Positions 1-5,736 are shown, counted from the stretch's first letter. The stretch: DNA of 6,485 nucleotides from Pseudomonadota bacterium (GCA_023435945.1 JAEZLB010000108.1:1-6485), one strand, 5' to 3'. The notes: generated from the sequence alone by a model not told the origin. A program made the numbers and translations.

Positions 1-503
1 CCCACATTGCCGGTTGCATCCTTGATCCCGACAATGCCTGGCACCTTGGCAAGGCGAGCCACCGTTTCATTCGCCATATCGGCTACTGTCCGACCAGGTA
101 CGTTATACAGAATGACTGGCAGATCCACCGCTTCTGCGATGGCCTTGAAATGCCGGTACATGCCTTCCTGAGTAGGACGGTTATAGTAAGGAACGACTTG
201 CAGTGATGCATTCGCACCGACGTTCTTGGCATAACGCGTCAGCTCGATGGCCTCGGTTGTGGAGTTGCCGCCGGTACCCGCAATGACGGGAATACGGCCA
301 GCACTGTGCTCCACCGTAACACGCACCAGCTCGCAATGCTCTTCCACGGAAACCGTGGGCGATTCTCCAGTGGTGCCGACAATAACGATACCATCCGTGC
401 CTTCAGCGACATGCCAGTCGATCAATTTGCGTAGGCCGTCGTAATCGAGGCTACCGTCTGGATGCATAGGCGTAACAATCGCGACTAAGCTGCCCTGAAT
501 CAT
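1..503 (-). CDS. dapA: 4-hydroxy-tetrahydrodipicolinate synthase (DapA), N-terminal 167 residues, truncated by window start
   Basis: Condenses pyruvate with aspartate-4-semialdehyde, the first committed step of diaminopimelate/lysine synthesis; a cytoplasmic TIM-barrel enzyme. My translation from the ATG at 503 starts [13 protein letters not shown] and lines up with E. coli DapA without gaps through the catalytic residues: GTTGES at 43-48 (Thr44, Thr45), PYYNRP at 105-110 (Tyr107), YNVPGRT at 133-139 (Tyr133, Arg138), and GIKDATGN at 159-166 with the Schiff-base Lys161. The family is about 290 residues, so the C-terminal ~40 percent lies outside the window; nothing seen is broken. The start is fixed by the conserved N-terminus, although no Shine-Dalgarno sequence precedes it. 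It follows the methyltransferase gene after an 84-nt spacer holding a hairpin and a -10-like box, so it may have its own promoter as well as readthrough from trpS. Identity is very secure. Confidence 0.97.
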   Translation of the reverse strand, partial: MIQGSLVAIVTPMHPDGSLDYDGLRKLIDWHVAEGTDGIVIVGTTGESPTVSVEEHCELVRVTVEHSAGRIPVIAGTGGNSTTEAIELTRYAKNVGANASLQVVPYYNRPTQEGMYRHFKAIAEAVDLPVILYNVPGRTVADMANETVARLAKVPGIVGIKDATGNV

Positions 504-536
504 AGTAATGTCACTAGGGAAAGAAATAAAAGCTTG

Positions 537-542
537 ATTGTA
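537..542 (-). promoter_or_regulatory. Candidate -10 box for dapA
   Basis: The minus strand reads TACAAT here, one mismatch from TATAAT. It would start a transcript near 530, about 27 nt before the dapA ATG. No TTGACA-like -35 lies 16-18 nt upstream (the hexamers there read CTCCCA or TCCCAA), and there is no TG extension, so an activator or readthrough from upstream would be needed. Weak prediction. Confidence 0.3.
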
Positions 543-548
543 GCGGAT

Positions 549-576
549 AGGCAGCTACTTGGGAGTAGTTCTGCCT
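549..576 (-). repeat. Inverted repeat / hairpin in the methyltransferase-dapA spacer
   Basis: AGGCAG (549-554) pairs with CTGCCT (571-576), and CTACT (555-559) pairs with AGTAG (564-568). This gives 11 pairs with a 2-nt bulge (569-570) and a TGGG loop, as read on the plus strand. No run of T follows the hairpin on either strand, so it is not a standard intrinsic terminator. It covers where the -35 of the candidate dapA promoter would be, which suggests either an operator or an RNA hairpin in readthrough transcripts. The symmetry is directly visible; its function is unknown. Confidence 0.5.
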
Positions 577-587
577 GCAAATAAAAA

Positions 588-1169
588 TCAATTGAGAGTG
601 GCATTCAACTGCAAACGCTCTGGCGAAATCTCGGCATCAGCCTTCACCGCGCAAATGCGCTGCACCATGGCGGGCTTGGGATGATGGATATAACCATCCT
701 CAAAAGCCAGCACTTTCAGCCCTGAACACAGTTGCAGCAACTCCGCGGGCTGCAGCAGGAAGCGCGCACTGGAAGGCTTGCCGAAACGCTCATTACCCAT
801 CGCAAAGGTCTCGTAAATCAATACGCCATCTTTGGCCAAACTGCGCATGAGATAAGCAAACAGGGGACGATGCAGGTAATTGGTGACCACGATGGCGGCA
901 AACCGCCCTGCTTCAAATGGCCAAACCGGCTCATTCTCACCTTCCAGGTCGGCCTGGACCGTGCGGATACCGGCACCGGCTGCCAAGGCAAGCGCTGCCT
1001 CATCGCGATCCACCGCGACCACGACATGACCGCGGCCGGCCAGCCATTTTGCATGCCGACCGCTACCGCAAGCCAGATCCAGCACTTCGCCGGCCCCGAT
1101 CAAGGGGGCGAAACGCGTCACCCATGCCGAGGGAGCGGTAAGCACATGATGCAGGCAAGAGTCGCTCAT
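588..1169 (-). CDS. Class I SAM-dependent methyltransferase, substrate unknown
   Basis: A small (193-residue) Rossmann-fold methyltransferase of the broad Methyltransf_11/TehB-like kind. Motif I, the SAM-binding glycine loop, is VLDLACGSGRH at 29-39. The acidic residue closing strand 2, which should contact the ribose, is in VAVDRD at 51-56. QADLEG at 72-77 matches the adenine-binding region, and VVTNYLHR at 94-101 is motif IV. A C-terminal strand (FEDGYIHHPKPAMVQRICAV) completes the fold. There are no membrane segments or signal peptide, so it is probably cytoplasmic. The substrate cannot be inferred. The start is ambiguous: ATG at 1169, or TTG one codon earlier at 1172. The sequence GAAGG, overlapping the trpS stop, lies about 11 nt from the ATG and 8 nt from the TTG. 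The gene begins 14 nt after trpS ends, so the two are almost certainly cotranscribed and perhaps translationally coupled. Confidence 0.88.
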   Translation of the reverse strand: MSDSCLHHVLTAPSAWVTRFAPLIGAGEVLDLACGSGRHAKWLAGRGHVVVAVDRDEAALALAAGAGIRTVQADLEGENEPVWPFEAGRFAAIVVTNYLHRPLFAYLMRSLAKDGVLIYETFAMGNERFGKPSSARFLLQPAELLQLCSGLKVLAFEDGYIHHPKPAMVQRICAVKADAEISPERLQLNATLN

Positions 1170-1183
1170 CAAACAGGCCGCCT

Positions 1184-2389
1184 TCAGAATTTATAGTTCA
1201 AACCCATTGCCTCGCGTACGTCACGCATGGTTTCCTGGGCCAGCTTGCGCGCCTTGCCACAACCGTCCGCGACGATCTCATGTACCAATTTAGGATTATC
1301 CAGATAGGTCTGCGCTCTTTCTCGCATCGGAGCCTGCTCCTTCAGAATGGCCTCAATGACGGGCTGCTTACACTCCAGGCAGCCGATGCCTGCCGAGGTA
1401 CATCCTTTGCGTACCCATTCCTGAGTCGAAGCATCGGAATACACCTTGTGCAACTGAAAAACCGGACATTTATCGGGATTACCCGGATCGGAGCGGCGCA
1501 CGCGCGCCGGATCGGTAGGCATGGTACGGATCTTTTTGATGACCGACTCTTCGTCCTCGCGCAAAGCAATGGTGTTGCCATAACTCTTCGACATTTTCTG
1601 ACCATCCAGGCCCGGCAGGCGGGATGCTTCCGTCAACAGCACCTGGGGTTCGACCAGAATTTGCTTGCGGCTTCCTTCCAGATAACCGGCCAGACGCTCC
1701 TTGTCGACCTGGGAAAGGCTTTGTGCTCCTTCAACGATGGCGCGCGCCTGCTCCAGCGCGCTTTGTTCACCGCGCTCCTGATATTGCGTGCGCAATTCGC
1801 CATAAAGCTTGGCTGATTTGCCGCCCAGCTTCTTGATTGCCTCCTGGACCTTCTCTTCAAAGCCCTTTTCCTTGCCGTACAGATGATTGAAGCGGCGCGC
1901 CAGCTCCCGGACCATTTCCACGTGAGGGATCTGGTCTTCACCGACCGGCACCTTGCTGGCACGATAGATCAGCACATCGGCAGACATCAGCAAAGGGTAG
2001 CCCAGAAAGCCATAGGTCGACAGATCGCGATCGGCCAGCTTTTCCTGCTGATCCTTGTAGGTCGGCACGCGCTCAAGCCAGCCCAGCGGCGTACACATCG
2101 ACATCAGCAAATGCAGCTCTGCGTGCTCAGGCACTCTAGACTGAATAAAGATCGTTGCCTTCTCAGGATCGACTCCAGCCGCCAGCCAGTCCACAACCAT
2201 GTCCCAGGTACTGGCTTCGATCCCGCTGGGATCGTCGTAGTGAGTGGTCAGCGCATGCCAGTCGGCGACAAAGAAAAGACAAGGCAGTTCGGACTGCAGC
2301 TTGATCCAGTTTTTCAGCGCGCCATGGTAGTGGCCAAGGTGCAAGGCGCCAGTCGGGCGCATGCCGGAAACAACGCGTTCGGGATACAT
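1184..2389 (-). CDS. trpS: Tryptophanyl-tRNA synthetase, long form with a mid-protein insertion
   Basis: Charges tRNA-Trp with tryptophan using ATP; a cytoplasmic, normally dimeric class Ic synthetase. The class I signatures are clear: GMRPTGALHLGHYHG near the N-terminus, with the HIGH-type motif HLGH at 17-20, and KMSKS at 265-269. GEDQIPHVEM at 150-159 is the family segment after the tryptophan pocket. At 401 residues it is about 65 longer than the E. coli enzyme (334). The extra sequence is mainly a charged, helix-like block at about 173-245, before the KMSKS region; from memory this form is usual in Burkholderiales. The C-terminal half has Cys308, Cys330, Cys337 and Cys340 in a C-x21-C-x6-C-x2-C pattern, close to the iron-sulfur motif described in Thermotoga TrpRS. 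The ATG is 3 nt after the M50 stop codon with no Shine-Dalgarno sequence, which suggests reinitiation. No trp leader peptide or T-box is visible. Confidence 0.97.
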   Translation of the reverse strand: MYPERVVSGMRPTGALHLGHYHGALKNWIKLQSELPCLFFVADWHALTTHYDDPSGIEASTWDMVVDWLAAGVDPEKATIFIQSRVPEHAELHLLMSMCTPLGWLERVPTYKDQQEKLADRDLSTYGFLGYPLLMSADVLIYRASKVPVGEDQIPHVEMVRELARRFNHLYGKEKGFEEKVQEAIKKLGGKSAKLYGELRTQYQERGEQSALEQARAIVEGAQSLSQVDKERLAGYLEGSRKQILVEPQVLLTEASRLPGLDGQKMSKSYGNTIALREDEESVIKKIRTMPTDPARVRRSDPGNPDKCPVFQLHKVYSDASTQEWVRKGCTSAGIGCLECKQPVIEAILKEQAPMRERAQTYLDNPKLVHEIVADGCGKARKLAQETMRDVREAMGLNYKF

Positions 2390-2392
2390 GTT

Positions 2393-3052
2393 TTACAAAC
2401 CCAGTAAAAATATCAAAGGAGCGACAAGCAACGCTATTATTTCATAAGCCGCCTGCATGACGGGCCTCAACCAGTACTGCAGGCCGCCCAGGAACAGCAG
2501 GCCCAGGATGATAAAGAAGCCATAAGGTTCCAGTTTCGCGTAGCGATAAGAAGCATGATGCGGCAGCAGGCTGGTCACGATGCGTCCGCCATCCAGCGGC
2601 GGAACAGGGAACAGGTTCAGCGCAAAAATAACCAGGTTGACCATGACACCCGCTTCCGCCATGCTCAGGAAGAATTCTTCACCCACATCCAGCCGCCACA
2701 GCACCAGCCACAATATCATCCACAGCAAGGCCATGACCAGATTGGATGCCGGCCCGGCCAGCGCCACCCACCCCATGTCACGCTTTGGCTTGTTCAGATT
2801 GCCCCACTCCACCGGCACCGGCTTGGCATAACCAAACAGGTAAGGACTGCCAACGAGGAAGAGGACGATGGGAATCAGCAGGGTGCCGATAGGATCGATA
2901 TGCTTGACCGGATTCAGGGTCATGCGCCCCTGCAGATAGGCCGTAGAGTCCCCCAGATAACGGGCGGCATAGGCATGAGAGGCTTCATGCACGGTAATCG
3001 CAAACAACAGCGGCAGCGCATAAACCGTGAGGGTCTGGATGGATTCGTTCAT
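2393..3052 (-). CDS. M50 site-2-protease-like membrane metalloprotease
   Basis: An integral-membrane zinc protease of the M50B (small SpoIVFB/Rv-type) branch, 219 residues. The zinc motif HEASH is at 22-26 (His22, Glu23, His26) inside the first membrane helix. The second motif, LNLFPVPPLDGG, is at 145-156, with Asp154 as the expected third ligand. Hydrophobic segments lie at about 8-27, 56-74, 94-119, 134-150, 178-192 and 203-218. There is no PDZ domain, so it is not RseP. The family cleaves substrates within or near the membrane; this clade's substrate is unknown to me. The start could be ATG at 3052, matching the usual family length, or an in-frame GTG at 3085 preceded by a G-rich stretch, which would add 11 basic residues. 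I prefer the ATG. The gene abuts trpS and follows yciO, an order I recall as common in Burkholderiales. Confidence 0.9.
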   Translation of the reverse strand: MNESIQTLTVYALPLLFAITVHEASHAYAARYLGDSTAYLQGRMTLNPVKHIDPIGTLLIPIVLFLVGSPYLFGYAKPVPVEWGNLNKPKRDMGWVALAGPASNLVMALLWMILWLVLWRLDVGEEFFLSMAEAGVMVNLVIFALNLFPVPPLDGGRIVTSLLPHHASYRYAKLEPYGFFIILGLLFLGGLQYWLRPVMQAAYEIIALLVAPLIFLLGL

Positions 3053-3059
3053 GCGCCCA

Positions 3060-3068
3060 ATTCTATCA
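3060..3068 (-). promoter_or_regulatory. Candidate extended -10 promoter just upstream of the M50 protease gene
   Basis: The minus strand reads TGATAGAAT, matching the extended -10 form TGnTATAAT with one mismatch in the hexamer. There is no good -35, which extended -10 promoters often tolerate. The hexamer ends 7 nt before the ATG at 3052, so the transcript would start at or next to the start codon and be leaderless. Consistent with that, no Shine-Dalgarno sequence precedes the ATG. Prediction only. Confidence 0.35.
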
Positions 3069-3147
3069 GACGCCCGCCTCTGCACTGCCGGCCACCCCGC
3101 CCTTTTTGCCGGAGCGCTTCGTCTGTCATTGTCGCCAGCAACAATTA

Positions 3148-3771
3148 TCAGAGTCCGAACATTGCCGGATCTCCCCTACCGCGACGCACCAGTTCCGGTT
3201 CATCGCCCGTCATATCGACCACCGTGGTCGGTTCGAATCCGCAGGCACCGCCATCAATGACCAACTCCACCTGCTTTTCCAGTTTTTCGCGGATCAGATC
3301 GGGATCAGTCATGGGATCCTCCTCATCCGGCAAGATCAGCGTGGCGCTCAACAAGGCTTGCCCCAGTTCTTCCAGCAAAGCCTGGGCAATCGCATTTTCA
3401 GGTACGCGCAGGCCTATGGTCTTGCGCGAAGGATGACTCAAGCGCCGCGGCACTTCCTTGGTTGCTTCCAGAATGAATGTGTAGGGCCCGGGCGTTGCAG
3501 ATTTCAGCAAACGGTACTGGCGATTATCGACACGCGCATAAGTGGCAATTTCAGCCAGATCGCGGCATAACAAGGTGAGATGGTGGCGATCATCAACCCC
3601 GCGCAGGCGACGCAGGCGCTCCACTGCCGTTTTGTCGTCCAGCTGGCAAGTCAGCGCATAACAGGAATCAGTCGGCAATACGACCAGGCCACCGGAGCGG
3701 ATAATTTGCGCCGCCTGCTTGATCAGCCTTCCCTGCGGATTCTCGGGATGGATTTGAAAAAATTGGCTCAT
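3148..3771 (-). CDS. yciO: YciO, Sua5/YrdC/YwlC-family protein
   Basis: A cytoplasmic 207-residue YrdC-fold protein very close to E. coli YciO (206 residues). The N-terminus MSQFFQIHPENPQ is almost identical, which fixes the start. Family blocks visible in order are PTDSCYAL (33-40), RLRGVDDRHHLTLLCRD (55-71), TPGPYTFIL (93-101), VPRRL then RKTIGLRVP (107-124), and PTTVVDMT (181-188), ending in the VRRGRGD tail (196-201). The family binds ATP and makes or handles threonylcarbamoyl-AMP for tRNA t6A, but YciO is a paralogue of TsaC and its physiological role is not settled, so I do not call it TsaC. The start codon lies only 4-9 nt after the htpX terminator U-run, and there is no Shine-Dalgarno sequence. 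A 95-nt spacer separates it from the M50 gene. In E. coli yciO adjoins a PHP-domain gene (yciV/rnm); here htpX lies between them. Confidence 0.93.
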   Translation of the reverse strand: MSQFFQIHPENPQGRLIKQAAQIIRSGGLVVLPTDSCYALTCQLDDKTAVERLRRLRGVDDRHHLTLLCRDLAEIATYARVDNRQYRLLKSATPGPYTFILEATKEVPRRLSHPSRKTIGLRVPENAIAQALLEELGQALLSATLILPDEEDPMTDPDLIREKLEKQVELVIDGGACGFEPTTVVDMTGDEPELVRRGRGDPAMFGL

Positions 3772-3775
3772 ATAT

Positions 3776-3802
3776 ACAAAACGGCAGCCCTAGGACTGCC
3801 GT
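3776..3802 (-). terminator. Intrinsic terminator downstream of htpX
   Basis: On the minus strand ACGGCAG pairs perfectly with CTGCCGT (7 bp, 8-nt loop, 3781-3802). The 3' arm runs directly into TTTTG, then TATATATG, the last ATG being the yciO start. A GC-rich stem followed by a T-run is the standard Rho-independent form, though the T-run is short. It lies 26 nt after the htpX stop. Confidence 0.72.
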
Positions 3803-3807
3803 CATAA

Positions 3808-3821
3808 GGGTTTGAAAACCC
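3808..3821 (-). repeat. Small palindrome between the htpX stop and its terminator
   Basis: The minus strand reads GGGTTTTCAAACCC, a perfect 14-nt palindrome that can fold as 5 bp with a 4-nt loop. It lies between the htpX stop codon and the main terminator stem, giving two stacked hairpins at the transcript end. It may help stop polymerase or protect the 3' end; this is inference. Confidence 0.4.
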
Positions 3822-3827
3822 GCCCGA

Positions 3828-4703
3828 TCAACGTGCCGATTGCAGCGCAGCGATACGTTCCTGGATAGGCGGATGGCTATGGAACAATCCCATGAAGCCC
3901 GGTTTGTCATGAATGCCCAGCGAGGCTACCGACTGTGGCAAGCCGCTCGGCTCTACGCCCCCCAGACGAGCCAGCGCACGAATCATCGGCTCAGGCGTTC
4001 CCATCAGTTGGGCGGCGCCGGCATCGGCACGGTATTCACGATGACGAGAGAACCAGGCCACGATCATGGAAGCGCCGATACCGAGCACGATCTGCGCCAC
4101 GATGACCGTCATCATGTAACCAATGCCTGTGCCGGCATTGTCACTGCCACGATTCAGCGCGCGATCCACTGCATAACCGATAACGCGCGACAGGAACACG
4201 ACGAAGGTGTTCACAACGCCCTGGATCAGGGTCATGGTAACCATATCGCCATTTGCAACGTGCGCCACCTCGTGCGCCAGCACGGCTTCAACTTCATCCT
4301 TGGTCATGCTCTGCAGCAAACCGGTAGATACTGCCACCAGGGAAGAATTCTTGAAAGCGCCGGTTGCAAAGGCGTTTGGCTCGCCGTCGTACACCGCCAC
4401 CTCAGGCATTGCAATGCCTGCGCGATCCGACAATTTTTTAACCGTATCAAGCAGCCAAAGTTCCGTGGAATTGGAAGGGTGTTCGATCACGCGCGCGCCG
4501 GTGGACCATTTCGCCATCGGCTTGCTGATCAGCAGAGAGATGATGGCTCCTGTAAAACCGACCACCAGCGAGAACCCCATCAGCGCCGGCATGTTCAGCC
4601 CTGCTTCTGTGATGTAACGGTCCACGCCCAGAATCGACAGTACGATGGTCATTACCGCAATCACGGCAATGTTGGTGGCGATGAACAGTACTATCCTTTT
4701 CAT
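3828..4703 (-). CDS. htpX: HtpX, M48 membrane zinc metalloprotease (E. coli type)
   Basis: An inner-membrane protease that degrades misfolded membrane proteins, acting alongside FtsH in E. coli. It has 291 residues (E. coli 293). Two N-terminal membrane helices lie at about 4-25 and 38-60. HEVAH at 144-148 gives His144, Glu145 and His148. Two further hydrophobic segments follow at about 160-178 and 195-217, then REYRAD at 222-227 with the third zinc ligand Glu223. The C-terminal block is [16 protein letters not shown]. All catalytic residues are intact. The ATG at 4703 is chosen because MKRIVLF is the family N-terminus and AGAGG lies 4 nt upstream, the best Shine-Dalgarno sequence in the window; an upstream TTG at 4721 is rejected. 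It has its own promoter and terminator and separates the PHP gene from yciO. I see no good sigma32 promoter. Confidence 0.97.
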   Translation of the reverse strand: MKRIVLFIATNIAVIAVMTIVLSILGVDRYITEAGLNMPALMGFSLVVGFTGAIISLLISKPMAKWSTGARVIEHPSNSTELWLLDTVKKLSDRAGIAMPEVAVYDGEPNAFATGAFKNSSLVAVSTGLLQSMTKDEVEAVLAHEVAHVANGDMVTMTLIQGVVNTFVVFLSRVIGYAVDRALNRGSDNAGTGIGYMMTVIVAQIVLGIGASMIVAWFSRHREYRADAGAAQLMGTPEPMIRALARLGGVEPSGLPQSVASLGIHDKPGFMGLFHSHPPIQERIAALQSAR

Positions 4704-4738
4704 TTTTCCTCTTACTCCCAAAACAATGAATTAAGCTG

Positions 4739-4767
4739 TATATAGAGTCGGGCCTGAAAATTTTCAA
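4739..4767 (-). promoter_or_regulatory. Sigma70-like promoter of htpX
   Basis: The minus strand has a -35 box TTGAAA (4767-4762, 5 of 6), exactly 17 nt of spacer, and a -10 box TATATA (4744-4739, 4 of 6). The start would be near 4732, giving a leader of about 30 nt that carries the AGAGG ribosome site before the ATG at 4703. The -35 lies inside a large inverted repeat, so a repressor or activator could act here. This is the best promoter candidate in the window. Confidence 0.6.
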
Positions 4768-4788
4768 CCGAAAATTTTTTGTTCAGGC
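4752..4788. repeat. 37-bp dyad over the htpX promoter
   Basis: The inner part is a perfect 9-bp inverted repeat, aaaattttc (4757-4765), aacc, gaaaatttt (4770-4778). The outer arms gcctg (4752-4756) and caggc (4784-4788) extend the symmetry, with a 5-nt offset on one side. The nonamer gaaaatttt also occurs as a direct repeat at 4756-4764 and 4770-4778. Neither strand has a T-run after the outer arm, so terminator function for the PHP gene is unlikely. Overlap with the htpX -35 makes an operator or an AT-rich nucleoid-protein site more plausible. Confidence 0.6.
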
Positions 4789-4852
4789 ACGCCAGTTTAG
4801 CGATGAATTTTCGCCAATGCATCCTCTATTGAAATTATTTAGGTGCTCTTAC

Positions 4853-5689
4853 TTAAAGATCCCAGTCATGCCAGATGGGCTTCAGATTGTCTGGCAAAGG
4901 CGGCAAGCTGCCCAGATCGAAACGGGATTCGCTGGGACTATGGAAATCCGAACCACGTGACGCGTACAAGCCGAAGCGAGTTGCCACCCGCGAGTAGTGC
5001 GCATACTGGTCTACCGTATGGCCACTGGTAATAACTTCAATGCCGGTGCCGCCCAACTGGATGAATTCATCCACCATCGCGTTGAAAGCAAGATCACTGT
5101 ATTGATAGCGGCCGGGGTGGGCAATCACCGCCACGCCTCCCGCTGCGCGTATCCATCCCATAGCATCCGGGAGACTGGCCCAGCGATGCGGCACGTATCC
5201 CGGCTTGCCTTCCGACAGATACGCATCGAATACTTCCTGCAGGGTGGGCCGCACTCCCTGCTCCACCATATAGCGAGCAAAGTGCGTACGAGAAATCAGT
5301 TCCGGATTATCCACATATTTCAGTGCACCAGCCAATGCATTGGGAATACCGGCCCGCTGCAGTTGCGCAGCCATTTCTTCAGCGCGGTGCAGACGGCCCG
5401 AACGCGTTTGCGCCAGTCCCTGCACCAACCCGGGATGGGTCTCATCCACCCGCAGACCGACGATGTGGACTGTCTGCCCACCCCAGGTCACTGAAATTTC
5501 AACCCCCGTGATATGACGCAATCCCAGTTTCTCGGCAGCTTCACGTGCCTGGCTTATACCGCTCACTTCATCATGGTCGGTTAATGCCCAGACATCCACG
5601 CCATTGGCCCGCGCTCTGGCTGCCACATCAGCGGGCGCCAGCACTCCATCAGAGAAATGCGAATGACTGTGAAGGTCGATATTGAGCAT
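4853..5689 (-). CDS. PHP-domain 3',5'-nucleoside bisphosphate phosphatase / RNase AM-like protein
   Basis: A cytoplasmic polymerase-and-histidinol-phosphatase-fold metal hydrolase, 278 residues (E. coli YciV/RNase AM 293). The metal-binding blocks are all present: DLHSHSHFSDG at 5-15 (His7, His9, Asp14), LTDHDEVSG at 36-44 (Asp38, His39), GVEIS at 62-66 (Glu64), His75, SRTHFARYMV at 133-142 (His136), AHPGRY at 190-195 (His191) and GSDFHSP at 246-252 (Asp248, His250). The insertion between GVEIS and AHPGRY is typical of the YciV group. Characterised members remove the 3' phosphate from nucleoside 3',5'-bisphosphates such as pAp and trim RNA 5' ends, including rRNA precursors in E. coli. Which activity dominates here is inference. 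The start is fixed by the conserved MLNIDLHSHS, although no Shine-Dalgarno sequence precedes it. Downstream lies a 149-nt region with the htpX promoter and no clear terminator. Confidence 0.92.
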   Translation of the reverse strand: MLNIDLHSHSHFSDGVLAPADVAARARANGVDVWALTDHDEVSGISQAREAAEKLGLRHITGVEISVTWGGQTVHIVGLRVDETHPGLVQGLAQTRSGRLHRAEEMAAQLQRAGIPNALAGALKYVDNPELISRTHFARYMVEQGVRPTLQEVFDAYLSEGKPGYVPHRWASLPDAMGWIRAAGGVAVIAHPGRYQYSDLAFNAMVDEFIQLGGTGIEVITSGHTVDQYAHYSRVATRFGLYASRGSDFHSPSESRFDLGSLPPLPDNLKPIWHDWDL

Positions 5690-5736
5690 AAAGCACAGAG
5701 TAGTATGGAAAATTTAATAAGGACTATTTTACGATG

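Noticed and set aside
247..444. 65-codon plus-strand frame opposite dapA
   Set aside because: Shadow of the DapA reading frame, low-complexity Ser/Thr/Pro sequence, no ribosome site.
504..587. Lysine riboswitch upstream of dapA
   Set aside because: The 84-nt spacer is far too short for the five-helix lysine riboswitch and shows only one hairpin.
3128..3145. attgt/acaat inverted repeat just after the yciO stop as a terminator
   Set aside because: Only 5 AT-rich pairs before a mismatch, and no T-run follows on the minus strand.
2555..3436. 293-codon open frame on the plus strand opposite the M50 and yciO genes
   Set aside because: It spans two real minus-strand genes and their spacer. Its composition is typical of an antisense frame, with no motif.
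4704..4721. TTG start for htpX adding six residues
   Set aside because: The ATG at 4703 has AGAGG at ideal spacing and matches the conserved family N-terminus; the TTG lies upstream of that ribosome site.
3840..4745. 301-codon open frame on the plus strand opposite htpX
   Set aside because: Antisense shadow of a confidently identified gene. Its translation is rich in His, Arg and Gln with no recognisable domain, and no ribosome site supports it.
4745..4768. Possible sigma32 heat-shock promoter for htpX (GTTGAAA with CCCGACTC)
   Set aside because: The two boxes are only 9 nt apart, shorter than the usual 11-16, and the -10 part matches poorly. The sigma70 reading with a 17-nt spacer fits better.
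4712..4822. 36-codon minus-strand ORF starting with ATG at 4822 and ending just before the htpX ribosome site, a possible leader peptide
   Set aside because: Its GAGG touches the ATG with no spacer, it runs through the htpX promoter and dyad, and a transcript from the predicted start near 4732 would not contain its start codon. It would exist only in PHP readthrough RNA.
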